Below, in pieces: positions 8,553 through 17,422 of a stretch of DNA of 58,874 nucleotides. Every line of letters starts with the position of its first letter. Position 1 is the stretch's first letter. A program made the position numbers and the translations under genes. The stretch comes from an uncultured Eubacterium sp. (lineage in GTDB: Bacteria > Bacillota > Clostridia > Lachnospirales > Lachnospiraceae). The DNA is taken from positions 1 to 58,874 of the forward strand of contig CANRTU010000027.1 in NCBI GenBank assembly GCA_947642745.1. Direction: 5' to 3'. The notes beneath the pieces are model-generated. The model ran no database searches. It was not told the DNA's origin and saw only the letters and a list, made by a program, of their open reading frames with translations.

Positions 8553-8696
8553 ATGATAGATTTTGAAGAAGAATTAAAAAAATTTCAGCCCAGTCTTGAA
8601 GTAGAGGAGGCGGAAGAAGCAATATATAGTCATGATCTGACGGATATGACCGATATTCTGCAGGAGATGATGAAAGAAGCAAGACGGAACCGTTAG
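8553..8696 (+). CDS. Small acidic protein of 47 residues, unknown function
   Basis: This short gene begins MIDFEEELKKFQPSLE, about 10 bases after GGAGGTAG, and ends at TAG 8694-8696. The product is strongly acidic in its first half, predicted helical, and ends in a basic KEARRNR tail. It has its own promoter and terminator-bounded upstream side, and sits 17 bases before the zinc-ribbon/TPR gene, so the two are probably cotranscribed. I do not recognise a family. The ribosome site, promoter and good codon use make it likely to be real. Confidence 0.65.
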   Translation: MIDFEEELKKFQPSLEVEEAEEAIYSHDLTDMTDILQEMMKEARRNR

Positions 8697-8713
8697 TCAG
8701 GGAAGGAGCGGAC

Positions 8714-10102
8714 ATGGAGTGTTATAAATGCAGGGCAAAGCTTGGAATAGAAGAAAACTGCCCTAATTGTGGAGTGAATGTCAGGATGTATAAAAAGCTC
8801 GTGGCCACTTCTAATGCTTTTTACAATATCGGTCTGGAACGTGCCGGGGTAAGGAATCTGTCAGGCGCCGTTGATGCGCTGAAAATCAGTCTGCAATATT
8901 ATAAACGGAATATCAGGGCACGGAATCTGCTGGGGCTGATCTATTATGAAATGGGAGAAACCGTATCTGCGTTAAGCGAATGGGTAATCAGTAAAAATTA
9001 CCAGGACAAGGATAACAGTGCGGACCGTTATCTGAATGACGTACAGAATAATCCTTCATTGCTTAATACTATTAACCAGACGATTAAAAAATATAATCAG
9101 GCGCTGGTGTACTGTCATCAGGACAATACAGATCTGGCGGTGATCCAGCTGAAGAAGATTATTTCCACCAATCCAAAGCTGGTGAAAGCCCATCAGCTGC
9201 TGGCGCTTTTATATATCCGGGATGGTAAATATGATCTGGCAGTCAAATCACTGCGGCTTGCGGAAAAAACGGATCACAACAATACCATTACAAGACGTTA
9301 TCTGGAAGAAATTAATGTGCGGTCCGGAGCGAAAGCGGATAAAGGCAGGAAGATACGGAAAAAAGAGACCACAGTGGAATATCATAATGGAAATGAGACA
9401 ATTATCCAGCCCACAAACCTGCGGGATAATTCCGGGTGGATGATGATACTGAATATCCTGGTAGGACTGGTGATTGGCGTCACAGCCACTTATTTTCTGA
9501 TTGTGCCGAGTATCCGCCAGAGTCTGCAGAAAGATATAACAGTGGCAGAGTCTGAAAAAAATGATACGATTGCTTCCAAGAATCAGGAAATCCAGGAACT
9601 GCAGGACCAGATGAGCAGAATGGAGAAAGAAGTATCTGAAGCCAGAAATGAAAGTGAGGCGTCCAAAACGCAGATTGACAGCTATAGCAGGCTGGTTACG
9701 GCTTTTCAGGCGTACCATTCGGGGGATAACGAAGCGGCGGAGCAGGCGCTGGCGGAGCTGGACGCAAACGGACTGGACAGTACCTCGAAGGAGCTGTACG
9801 AATCAATCAAAGGTGAGATTGATTCAAAGTTTCTGGAAACTACTTACAACGAAGGCTATTCGGAATATATGGCACGGCGTTATGAAACGGCCGCCCAGAT
9901 GCTGCAGAAAGTGGTGGATATGGACGATACGTATCATAATGGCGATGCTGTTTATTATCTGGCGCAGTCCTGCCGCATTTTGCAGAATTATGACAAAGCA
10001 AGGGAACTGTATCAGAAAGTTATAGATGAATATCCGTCCACCTACAAGGCGCAGCACGCCCAGAACTATCTGACGCAGATGCCAGAACAGACTACGCAGT
10101 AA
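8714..10102 (+). CDS. Zinc-ribbon, TPR and coiled-coil membrane protein
   Basis: The 462-residue protein has an N-terminal zinc ribbon with Cys3, Cys6, Cys16 and Cys19. TPR-like helical repeats follow to about residue 200, then a basic linker, one membrane segment at about 241-264, a coiled coil at about 270-325, and further TPR repeats at the C-terminus. The order suggests a cytoplasmic N-terminal half and an extracytoplasmic C-terminal half. Such proteins are often scaffolds, but no specific partner is evident. GGAAGGAG lies just upstream of ATG 8714. It ends before a terminator and the sporulation operon. Confidence 0.7.
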   Translation: MECYKCRAKLGIEENCPNCGVNVRMYKKLVATSNAFYNIGLERAGVRNLSGAVDALKISLQYYKRNIRARNLLGLIYYEMGETVSALSEWVISKNYQDKDNSADRYLNDVQNNPSLLNTINQTIKKYNQALVYCHQDNTDLAVIQLKKIISTNPKLVKAHQLLALLYIRDGKYDLAVKSLRLAEKTDHNNTITRRYLEEINVRSGAKADKGRKIRKKETTVEYHNGNETIIQPTNLRDNSGWMMILNILVGLVIGVTATYFLIVPSIRQSLQKDITVAESEKNDTIASKNQEIQELQDQMSRMEKEVSEARNESEASKTQIDSYSRLVTAFQAYHSGDNEAAEQALAELDANGLDSTSKELYESIKGEIDSKFLETTYNEGYSEYMARRYETAAQMLQKVVDMDDTYHNGDAVYYLAQSCRILQNYDKARELYQKVIDEYPSTYKAQHAQNYLTQMPEQTTQ

Positions 10103-10203
10103 CAGTTCAGGTAAAAATACTACGGGAAAGACAGTATCCATACCGTGCCGATGGGACAGTACGGATGGATGTGTGACCCGGAAAAATAAAATATGTTTTT
10201 TAC

Positions 10204-10240
10204 AAAAGACGTTAATCACAGGCAGATTGGCGTCTTTTTT
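10204..10240 (+). terminator. Terminator between the TPR gene and spoIIA operon
   Basis: AAAAGACG (10204-10211) pairs with CGTCTTTT (10231-10238), with AATC/GATT pairing inside, followed by T residues. The spoIIAA start is only about 58 bases downstream. A promoter for the operon must therefore lie in this short gap, or read through the hairpin. Confidence 0.7.
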
Positions 10241-10297
10241 GTTTTTCAGGAGACAATTTTTCAGCAAATATAACGATTACAGGAGGAGTATTGCATT

Positions 10298-10627
10298 ATG
10301 GAATGTCATTACGAACTGACGAAAGGATGTCTTACGATATCCATGCCAAAGGAGCTGGACCACCACAGTGCGGAACAGCTGCGCCAGGAGGCGGATCTTC
10401 TGATAGATTCTTACCGGGTGAGAAATCTTATCTTTGACTTTTCCGGAACAGAATTTATGGACAGCTCCGGGATTGGCGTACTGATCGGCAGATGCCGGAA
10501 TATGAATTATTGCGGGGGAAGTGTAAAAGCAAAACATATGAATGCGAGGATCCAGAAAATTTTCAGGATATCTGGTCTGCATAAACTAATGGAAACGGAG
10601 GAGATAGGAAATGAACAGGCGAAATGA
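10298..10627 (+). CDS. spoIIAA: Anti-sigma-F factor antagonist SpoIIAA
   Basis: SpoIIAA is the STAS-domain protein that, when dephosphorylated in the forespore, pulls SpoIIAB off sigma F. The 109-residue product has the STAS core and the phosphorylation motif FMDSSGIGV, with the target serine at 56 or 57. The start follows AGGAGGAG. It overlaps spoIIAB by 17 bases, and sigF follows, the standard spoIIA order. Its presence marks the organism as a spore former. Confidence 0.95.
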   Translation: MECHYELTKGCLTISMPKELDHHSAEQLRQEADLLIDSYRVRNLIFDFSGTEFMDSSGIGVLIGRCRNMNYCGGSVKAKHMNARIQKIFRISGLHKLMETEEIGNEQAK

Positions 10628-11045
10628 AATGAGTATCCGGTTTGACTCTTATTCCACAAATGAGGGATTTGCCAGGGTGGCGGTGGCTGCGTTTCTGGCA
10701 GATCTTGATCCGACGCTGGACGAGCTGGCGGATGTAAAGACTGCCGTGTCGGAAGCGGTAACAAATTCGATTATTCATGGTTATGAAAACCGCATTGGAA
10801 AAATATATGTTACCTGTTCCAAGGAAAGACAGCAGATCAGAATCGAGGTAATAGACTACGGAAAAGGAATCGAAGATATAGTAAAAGCAAAAGAACCGTT
10901 TTATACGACCAGACCGGAGCTGGAACGCTCCGGAATGGGATTTGCGTTTATGGAAGCATTTATGGATGATGTAGAGGTAGATTCCGCGCCGGGACAGGGA
11001 ACTACGGTACGTATGGTCAAACAGCTGGGAATCGGGGAGATTTAG
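10611..11045 (+). CDS. spoIIAB: Anti-sigma-F factor and serine kinase SpoIIAB
   Basis: SpoIIAB binds and inhibits sigma F and phosphorylates SpoIIAA. The 144-residue GHKL-type product shows the N box (KTAVSEAVTNSIIHGYEN), the G1 motif (VIDYGKGIEDI) and the G2 motif (ERSGMGFAFMEAFMD). GGAGGAGATAGG lies just upstream of ATG 10611. The gene ends three bases before sigF, so the two are translationally linked. Confidence 0.95.
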   Translation: MNRRNEMSIRFDSYSTNEGFARVAVAAFLADLDPTLDELADVKTAVSEAVTNSIIHGYENRIGKIYVTCSKERQQIRIEVIDYGKGIEDIVKAKEPFYTTRPELERSGMGFAFMEAFMDDVEVDSAPGQGTTVRMVKQLGIGEI

Positions 11046-11048
11046 CCT

Positions 11049-11831
11049 ATGAATGAGACAATGGCTTTACTCCGGGAAGCGCAGAAGGGAAATCAGGATG
11101 CAAAAGAGGAGCTGGTGAAGCAGAATCTGGGACTGGTAGGAAGCATTGTCAGAAGATTTGAACACCGTGGACACGACAGAGAGGAATTATTTCAGATCGG
11201 CAGTATCGGTCTGATTAAAGCGATTGATAAATTTGATCTTACATATGAGGTGGCGTTTTCCACCTATGCGGTTCCGCTGATCAGCGGGGAGATCCGGCGG
11301 TTTTTGAGGGACGACGGACTGGTGCGCATCAGCAGGAGCCTGAAAGAAAACGGCTGGCGCATAAAGAAAGCGGCGGAAAAAATCAGCAATGAAAAGGGGC
11401 GGGAAGCCACGATGCAGGAACTGTGCCAGGCTACAGGACTGGGGCAGGAGGATATTGTGATGGCGATGGAAGCCAATATGGAAGTAGAATCTATTTACCG
11501 CAGTATTTACCAGTCTGACGGAAGCGAACTGTATCTGGTAGACCAGGTGGTGGCGGGCAGCGGCATCGGACAGACTGTTTCCGGTACCGGGGAATATGCG
11601 GCGCTGCCAGCGGGCAGCAACGATCCGGAAAAAGAAAAGATACTGGATGATATGCTGCTGCGCCAGCTGCTGGACAAGCTGGAGGAGCAGGAACGCAGAC
11701 TGATTGAGCTGCGGTATTTCCAGGACCAGACGCAGATGCAGGTGGCGGGAGTGCTCGGCATGAGCCAGGTGCAGGTAAGCCGTCTGGAGAAAAAAATTCT
11801 GCTAAAAATGCGCAGGGAAATGCTGGCATAA
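11049..11831 (+). CDS. sigF: Sporulation sigma factor sigma F
   Basis: Sigma F directs the first forespore-specific transcription. The 260-residue product has sigma-70 region 2 (RGHDREELFQIGSIGLIKAIDKFD, shown in part as EELFQIGSIGLIKAIDKF), the family motif AFSTYAVPLISGEIRRFLRD, region 3, and a region 4 helix-turn-helix ending near TQMQVAGVLGMSQVQVSRLE. It closes the spoIIA operon, and a terminator follows at once. Confidence 0.95.
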   Translation: MNETMALLREAQKGNQDAKEELVKQNLGLVGSIVRRFEHRGHDREELFQIGSIGLIKAIDKFDLTYEVAFSTYAVPLISGEIRRFLRDDGLVRISRSLKENGWRIKKAAEKISNEKGREATMQELCQATGLGQEDIVMAMEANMEVESIYRSIYQSDGSELYLVDQVVAGSGIGQTVSGTGEYAALPAGSNDPEKEKILDDMLLRQLLDKLEEQERRLIELRYFQDQTQMQVAGVLGMSQVQVSRLEKKILLKMRREMLA

Positions 11832-11836
11832 GAAAT

Positions 11837-11869
11837 AAAAGAGACAGGTGGCGGACCCTGTTTCTTTTT
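11837..11869 (+). terminator. Terminator of the spoIIA operon
   Basis: AAAAGAGACAGG pairs with CCTGTTTCTTTT around a loop of about seven bases, followed by T residues. Confidence 0.8.
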
Positions 11870-12180
11870 ACGTTACAGGAAAAGGCGTGCGCGGTATCCG
11901 GTACAAAACAGGGTTATTATCAGAATAAAAAGTAGCAATTTCATACAGATTTCAGATTCGGGTGCTACAGTAACATTTATCACAGATCAGTCTGTAATGA
12001 AACGGTAACGGAATCCGGCGGTAAAAAGGGCTTCTGGCAGGAGCGTGTTTTCTGTTATGGGCGGGTTCCCATATTTTCAGGCTGCGGAGTAATTTAAACA
12101 TATGAATGCGGAAATATGTATAATGACAGATCAGGGAAAACGTGGTATGATGATCTGAAATACAAAATCAGGAGGAGAGA
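11870..12180. other. Non-coding stretch before the hybrid kinase gene
   Basis: No gene is visible here. A TATAAT box lies at 12119-12124 with no good -35 at the right distance. A half copy of the intergenic repeat terminus, GAGCGTGTTT, lies at 12041-12050. The ribosome site GGAGGAG of the next gene ends the stretch. Confidence 0.4.
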
Positions 12181-14382
12181 TTGTTGAATAGTGAACATAA
12201 ATTTGCCCCGAATATGATCGAAGTCCTGTTATCTGTTTTAAGTCATCCGGATGAACCAGATGTGGATGATCTGATGAATCAATCTGAATTTTCGGGACTG
12301 CCTTCTGTATCGGATGTCCAGAGTAAATATACTGCATATCTGACTTTGAAATTACTGGATGAAATGCCGGGTGGTTTTTTCATCTGCCGCATGGACCAGA
12401 GGGAAACAATTCTCTATGCGAATAAGGCGCTGATCCAGCTGTTTCAGTGTAATAATAGAAAAGAATTTCAGGAGCTGACAGGAAATTCCTTCCGTGGAAT
12501 GGTGCATCCGGACGATCTGGAAATGGTGGAGCGGAGTATCTACAGACAGATTGAGGAACACAAAATAAAGCTGGATACAGCAGGTTACCGGATTGTCAGA
12601 CAGGACGGCAAAGTCTGCAGGGTAGATGACTGTAGCCGTTTTTTCCGCAGCCGGAAGGGAGAAAACGTAATTTATGTATTTATTACAGAGATAACAGAAA
12701 GCATATTACCTGTGCCAGAGCGGCAGGAGAATCTGCAGGCAGAAGAAAAGCAGGAGGAGCGGCAGTTAAGGCTGATTCACCAGGAGCATCTAAGACGTCT
12801 GGAAATGATAGAGGGACTGAGTATTGATTACCAGTCGATCTTTTATGCGGATCTGGATGAGGACAGAATCCATGCCTACCGGCTTAGCGAGCGCTTTGAG
12901 CAGGTGTTTGGAGAGGGGCGGCAGGTTCGCGGATATCGTGGGTTTGATAAAGACTATGCGGACACCTGGGTGTACCCTGAGGACCGTAAATTTTATGTCC
13001 AGCATACCAGGCCGGAGTACATACGCAGAAAACTGTCAAAAGATAAAGTCTTTTATATCAATTACCGGATTTACAAAGGAGGAAAGACCGCATATATCCA
13101 GCTGCGGGTAGTAAATGTGGGAAGCGGCGGTTCCCAGGTTGTGCTCGGTTACCGGAATATTGATGATGAAATTATATTGCAGATGCGGCAGAAACGAAAG
13201 CTGGCGGAGGCTTTAAACCAGGCGAAGTTTGCCAACAAAGTCAAAAATTCGTTTTTGTCCAATATGTCCCATGATATACGGACTCCCATGAACGCCATTG
13301 TAGGATTTGCGAATCTGGCGAAAAATCATATAGATGATAAAGAAAAAGTGGCGGAGTATCTGCGACGGATTACGAATTCCAGCAGCGAACTTCTGACCAT
13401 GCTCAACAATGTATTTGAAATATCAAGAATAGAGTCCAGCCAGATCCATATTGTGGAAAGCGAATCCAGTCTGCTGGATATTCTGGATAATGTGAAAACA
13501 GCCATGCAGCCCAGGGCGGAGTCGGTTAATATTGATTTTTCCATGAATGTCGCCGGACTGGTTCATGAAAAGGTACTGGTAGATCAGCAGAAATTAAGCC
13601 AGGTACTGCTCTGTCTTACTGAAAACGCCATAAAATATACCAGAACAGGCGACTGGATCCGTGTCAGTCTGAGCGAGCAGGAACAAAAACATGGCAGCAG
13701 ATCAGTGTTCCGGTTTGAAGTAGAGGATAACGGAATCGGAATTCACAAAGAGTTTATCGCACACATATTTGAACCGTTTGAAAGAGAAAAAAATACAACG
13801 CTCAGCGGGATTCACGGCTCCGGGCTGGGGCTTGCGATAGCTAAAAAAATAGTGGATAAAATGGGCGGAACCATAGAGGTGTCCAGCATTCCCGGAAAAG
13901 GAAGCAGGTTTACGGTTATAATTACACTTTCTTTTCCAGAGCAGCCGGATGATCTGCGGCAGGATGAATATGAGAATGATCCGGTCCACAGGCCGGCAAA
14001 ACATAAAATACTGCTGGTGGATGATAATGAGATCAATCTGGAAATAGGCATGGAGGTGCTGAAAGATGCTGGTTATCCGGTGGATACAGCCATGGATGGC
14101 AGCATAGCCGTGGATAAAGTCAGAAATGCCGGGCCTGGGGATTACGCCCTGATCCTGATGGATTTGCAGATGCCAGTGATGAATGGCCATGATGCCGCCA
14201 GGGAAATCCGAAGAATTAAGGATCCCGGCAAAGCCAATATCCCGATTATAGCGCTCTCGGCCAATACTTTTGAGGAAGATAAAAGAATGTCCATAGAAAG
14301 TGGTATGAATGCTCATCTTCCCAAACCGATTGACGCCCCGCAGCTGTATGAAGTGATTCGTAAAATTTTAAGCACAGTATGA
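12181..14382 (+). CDS. Hybrid sensor histidine kinase/response regulator
   Basis: The roughly 733-residue protein has PAS-like sensor segments (about 50-170 and 205-330), then a HisKA domain with the phospho-acceptor His at about 364 in NMSHDIRTPMNAIVGF. The ATPase domain follows, with N (CLTENAIKYT), G1 (VEDNGIGIH) and G2 (GSGLGLAIAKKIV) boxes. A receiver domain ends the protein, with the acceptor Asp at about 661 in LILMDLQMPVMNG. No membrane segment is obvious, so it should sense a cytoplasmic signal. The start is TTG, either 12181 or 12184; the second is better spaced from GGAGGAG. No partner regulator gene is adjacent. Confidence 0.9.
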   Translation: MLNSEHKFAPNMIEVLLSVLSHPDEPDVDDLMNQSEFSGLPSVSDVQSKYTAYLTLKLLDEMPGGFFICRMDQRETILYANKALIQLFQCNNRKEFQELTGNSFRGMVHPDDLEMVERSIYRQIEEHKIKLDTAGYRIVRQDGKVCRVDDCSRFFRSRKGENVIYVFITEITESILPVPERQENLQAEEKQEERQLRLIHQEHLRRLEMIEGLSIDYQSIFYADLDEDRIHAYRLSERFEQVFGEGRQVRGYRGFDKDYADTWVYPEDRKFYVQHTRPEYIRRKLSKDKVFYINYRIYKGGKTAYIQLRVVNVGSGGSQVVLGYRNIDDEIILQMRQKRKLAEALNQAKFANKVKNSFLSNMSHDIRTPMNAIVGFANLAKNHIDDKEKVAEYLRRITNSSSELLTMLNNVFEISRIESSQIHIVESESSLLDILDNVKTAMQPRAESVNIDFSMNVAGLVHEKVLVDQQKLSQVLLCLTENAIKYTRTGDWIRVSLSEQEQKHGSRSVFRFEVEDNGIGIHKEFIAHIFEPFEREKNTTLSGIHGSGLGLAIAKKIVDKMGGTIEVSSIPGKGSRFTVIITLSFPEQPDDLRQDEYENDPVHRPAKHKILLVDDNEINLEIGMEVLKDAGYPVDTAMDGSIAVDKVRNAGPGDYALILMDLQMPVMNGHDAAREIRRIKDPGKANIPIIALSANTFEEDKRMSIESGMNAHLPKPIDAPQLYEVIRKILSTV

Positions 14383-14466
14383 CAGATGCGGCGGGTCATA
14401 CAGGCAGCAGACGGGATGGTTTCCTTATGGCGGCCTGTATGGCCCGCCGGTCTGTTCCGGCATCTG
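14383..14466. terminator. Hairpin filling the gap between convergent genes
   Basis: GGCGGGTCATACAGGC (14390-14405) faces GCCTGTATGGCCCGCC (14433-14448) with a single G-T pair, extended by CAGATGC and GCATCTG outside. The structure takes up the whole gap between the kinase and the DUF1622 gene, so it probably ends transcription from both sides. There is no strong T-run. Confidence 0.55.
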
Positions 14467-14467
14467 C

Positions 14468-14824
14468 TCAGGAGCCTTGTTCCGTCTGCTTTTTTTCATG
14501 TAACCTGGCTTCTTTTTCTTCTTCTTTAATTTCCCAGTGGATTAGAAAAGTCAGTGTGGCACGCAGTGCGATAATTCCGGCCACAATGGCGATTTCGCTC
14601 CATTCCCTGACAATGACAGTTCTCAATATCTCACTGCCCAGTTTGAATTCCAGTCCCATGGACAGTCCTTTTCCCAGATAAATGCGGGTATCCGGTTTTT
14701 TCATCAGATATTTATAGAAACTGATCAGGCAGGTAACAATAATGATGGCTACGCCAATAAATTCAAAAATCAGTATACCAGTTTCTACAATATGGTCGAG
14801 TATTTCATTCAAAAAAGAAATCAT
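14468..14824 (-). CDS. DUF1622 family membrane protein
   Basis: The 118-residue product matches the DUF1622 family of small integral membrane proteins. It has an N-terminal hydrophobic helix (ILIFEFIGVAIIIVTCLISF), the conserved GLSMGLEFKLGSEILRTVIV region, and a second hydrophobic stretch (AIVAGIIALRATLTFLIHW), ending in a charged tail. Its function is unknown. I chose the ATG at 14822-14824 (MISFLNEIL) because GGAGG lies seven bases before it. A longer frame reaching 14935 has no ribosome site. A promoter (TTGACT, 16 bases, TACAAT) lies just upstream. Confidence 0.8.
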   Translation of the reverse strand: MISFLNEILDHIVETGILIFEFIGVAIIIVTCLISFYKYLMKKPDTRIYLGKGLSMGLEFKLGSEILRTVIVREWSEIAIVAGIIALRATLTFLIHWEIKEEEKEARLHEKKQTEQGS

Positions 14825-14846
14825 AGGGATATCCTCCATACGTTTT

Positions 14847-14874
14847 ATTGTACTGGTTCCGTATAAAAAGTCAA
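14847..14874 (-). promoter_or_regulatory. Promoter of the DUF1622 gene
   Basis: On the minus strand TTGACT (14874-14869) and TACAAT (14852-14847) are separated by 16 bases, about 22 bases before the start codon. Confidence 0.6.
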
Positions 14875-14962
14875 TTAATTTTTGCGGGGAAGGGGAAATG
14901 GAGCGCATATCTTTTAGAATTGTATTTTCTGGCAAACTCAGCAGAATAATTTTAATAAGCTA

Positions 14963-14992
14963 TATACAAATGGACCGGGATATTGCTATAAT
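14963..14992 (+). promoter_or_regulatory. Probable promoter of the GH31 gene
   Basis: TATAAT at 14987-14992 is preceded by TTGC (extended -10 type), with a weak TATACA at 14963-14968. The leader to the start codon is about 115 bases and includes a GC-rich segment. Confidence 0.45.
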
Positions 14993-15114
14993 GTGTTGCA
15001 TGATCTGCCGCAGCCTGATCGGGAAGTTTGTGTATACAGCAGGCATTCCGGCATGGTTCCGGATGCCGGGGCGGGCAGATCGTGGGCATGATAATATTAA
15101 GGAGGACATGAGAT

Positions 15115-17163
15115 TTGATCAGTAAATATGTATTTGGGCAGCCAGTGGAAACAGGAGCGGCGGTCATGGAGGTGCCGGAGTGTACACAGCCGTTATCCCT
15201 GATGCAGACAGAGCAGACACCGGAAGGGGTCAGATTTTTCTGTGGAATGGACAGAATGGATGTGGTATACGGTCTGGGCGAGCAGATGCGGGGGATTAAT
15301 AAACGTGGATTTTCCTATATCAGCTATGCGACAGATGATCCGGTGCATACTGAAAGCAGACACGCTCTGTATGGCGGTCACAATTTTCTGATTTTAAGCA
15401 GAAGAAACCTGCCATCTTTTGGTGTTTTTGTAGATGATCCGGGCAGGGTAGTCTTTGATGTGGGCGAGACGAAACTGGACAGGCTGGAAATAACTGCCAG
15501 CTGTGACTGCGTGCTCTATGTGATTGAGGGGGACAGCCTGAATGATATTGCCGGACAGTTCCGTAAACTGGTGGGTCGCAGCTATATTGCCCCTAAATGG
15601 GCGTTTGGTTATCAGCAGTCCCGCTGGGGTTATACAAATGAAGCGGATGTGTGTACGGTAGTCAATGGATATCACGGTTGCGGGATACCGCTGGACGCTG
15701 TGTACCTGGATATAGATTATATGGAAAATTATAAAGACTTTACAGTGGACCGGGAACGGTTTCCGGATTTTGCGGGACTGGTGGCCAGTATGAAGGAGCA
15801 GGGAGTCCATCTGGTGCCGATTATAGATGCGGGGGTAAAAGTGGAACCGGGTTATCCTGTCTATGACGAAGGTGTTGCCAATAACTATTTCTGTAAAGAA
15901 GAAGACGGAACAGATTTTACAGGTGCGGTATGGCCGGGCAGATCCCATTTCCCGGACGTGCTGAATTCCGCCGCCAGGGAGTGGTTTGGCAGCAAGTACC
16001 AGTGGCTTATTGACCAGGGGATAGACGGATTCTGGAACGATATGAACGAGCCGTCAGTGTTTTATTCTGAAAAAAGGCTGAAAAGTATTATGGATGAGGT
16101 GCTGTCCATGAAAGAGGAACATCCGGATATGCACTCATTCTGGCTGTTAAAAGATAAACTGGGCAGTCTTGCCAACAACCGGGACGATTATAAGAGTTTT
16201 TACCATAATATGGACGGGGTAAAAGTCTGCCACGATAAAGTGCATAACCTTTATGGCTATCATATGACGAAAGCTGCGGCGGAGGCGTTTGACCGGATTG
16301 TACCGGACCGGAGGATCCTGCTGTTTTCCCGTTCATCTTATATTGGCATGCACCGTTATGGCGGTATATGGACAGGCGACAATGCCTCCTGGTGGAGCCA
16401 TCTGCTGCTGAGCATCCAGCAGATGCCGTCTCTGAACCTGTGTGGTATTTTGTATACAGGATCTGATATCGGAGGCTTTGGCTGTGACGCAACCCAGGAT
16501 CTGCTGATGCGCTGGCTGGAATTTGGTATATTTACGCCGCTGATGCGAAATCATGCTGCGTTTGGTACGAGGGAGCAGGAAGTGTACCAGTTTGAAAATA
16601 TCGGGGATTTCCGGAATATTATCCGGATCCGTTATGGGCTCGTGCCATATCTTTACAGTGAATATATGAAGGCTGCTCTAACTGACGGGCTGTATTTCCG
16701 GCCGCTGGCCTTTGATTATCCGGCCGATGCCCATGCGCCAAAGGTGGAAGACCAGCTTATGGTGGGCGAAAGCATTATGATTGCGCCGGTATATACCCAG
16801 AATGCGGACGGACGGTATGTATATCTGCCGCAGGATATGCTGATGGTACGTATGAAGTCACTGGAAGAAAGACACTGTGAAGTGCTGAAGAAGGGACACC
16901 ACTATGTGGATGTAGCGTTAAATGAAGTAGTGTTTTTTGTGAAAAAAGGCTGCATGCTGCCAATGGCAGTCCTGGATGAAAATATAAAATCAATTGAAGG
17001 AATTGATGCGTCCGGGTATGAATGGATAGGATTTGCGGATGACACCGCAGAGTATGTGCTGTATGACGACGACGGCCTCTCGAAAGAATATGTGCCGCGG
17101 AGTGAGTGGAAAAAGGTAACTATGGTAATGGCAGGCGCTGGCACCGTAAATGTCCGCTGTTAA
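15115..17163 (+). CDS. Glycoside hydrolase family 31 (alpha-glucosidase type)
   Basis: GH31 enzymes release alpha-linked sugars from non-reducing ends. The 682-residue product shows the catalytic nucleophile Asp (about 309) in FWNDMNEPS and the acid/base Asp (about 422) in GDNASWW. GFGCDATQDLLMRW and PLMRNHAAFGTREQE are typical of the family. There is no signal peptide, so the substrate is imported. The start is TTG 15115, spaced eight bases from AAGGAGGA; no ATG is suitable. It stands alone between the DUF1622 gene and the choline locus. Confidence 0.92.
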   Translation: MISKYVFGQPVETGAAVMEVPECTQPLSLMQTEQTPEGVRFFCGMDRMDVVYGLGEQMRGINKRGFSYISYATDDPVHTESRHALYGGHNFLILSRRNLPSFGVFVDDPGRVVFDVGETKLDRLEITASCDCVLYVIEGDSLNDIAGQFRKLVGRSYIAPKWAFGYQQSRWGYTNEADVCTVVNGYHGCGIPLDAVYLDIDYMENYKDFTVDRERFPDFAGLVASMKEQGVHLVPIIDAGVKVEPGYPVYDEGVANNYFCKEEDGTDFTGAVWPGRSHFPDVLNSAAREWFGSKYQWLIDQGIDGFWNDMNEPSVFYSEKRLKSIMDEVLSMKEEHPDMHSFWLLKDKLGSLANNRDDYKSFYHNMDGVKVCHDKVHNLYGYHMTKAAAEAFDRIVPDRRILLFSRSSYIGMHRYGGIWTGDNASWWSHLLLSIQQMPSLNLCGILYTGSDIGGFGCDATQDLLMRWLEFGIFTPLMRNHAAFGTREQEVYQFENIGDFRNIIRIRYGLVPYLYSEYMKAALTDGLYFRPLAFDYPADAHAPKVEDQLMVGESIMIAPVYTQNADGRYVYLPQDMLMVRMKSLEERHCEVLKKGHHYVDVALNEVVFFVKKGCMLPMAVLDENIKSIEGIDASGYEWIGFADDTAEYVLYDDDGLSKEYVPRSEWKKVTMVMAGAGTVNVRC

Positions 17164-17213
17164 CAGGCGGATATTTCCATCTGATAAATACACTCCCTGC
17201 CGGGAGGATGTGC

Positions 17214-17250
17214 TTTAACCGGAAGAACTGCTTGCAATTCTTTCGGTTAT
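17214..17250 (+). terminator. Hairpin after the GH31 gene
   Basis: AACCGGAAGAACTGC pairs imperfectly with GCAATTCTTTCGGTT. The loop is two bases. It may end GH31 transcription, though the T-run is weak, and it overlaps the promoter called at 17232-17260. Confidence 0.4.
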
Positions 17251-17260
17251 GTGTTATCAT
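17232..17260 (+). promoter_or_regulatory. Promoter of the choline locus
   Basis: TTGCAA at 17232-17237 and TATCAT at 17255-17260 are separated by 17 bases. The start point would be near 17267, giving a 185-base leader that contains both operator-like elements. Confidence 0.5.
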
Positions 17261-17283
17261 ATTTTTGCTGGTTTTCAATAAAG

Positions 17284-17319
17284 TGTTCACGAAAATAATA
17301 TAAATAAAGTTCGTGAACA
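17284..17319. promoter_or_regulatory. Operator-like element 1 (paired TTCNNGAA boxes)
   Basis: TGTTCACGAA (17284-17293) and TTCGTGAACA (17310-17319) form a perfect 10-bp inverted repeat around 16 bases. Each arm also contains its own small palindrome, TTCACGAA or TTCGTGAA. The same arrangement recurs at 17423-17458. Confidence 0.6.
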
Positions 17320-17422
17320 AGCGGCAGGCAAATACAATGTACCATCTTTGTAACGAACGATACAGAAACCGTCATATACCAGCAGTTATATGTATGAATC
17401 AGATAAATTATTTCTGACAGAA

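Noticed and set aside
10241..10297. Sigma-H promoter before spoIIAA
   Set aside because: An AGGA occurs at 10248, but no GAAT-type -10 is at the right distance, so I could not support the call.
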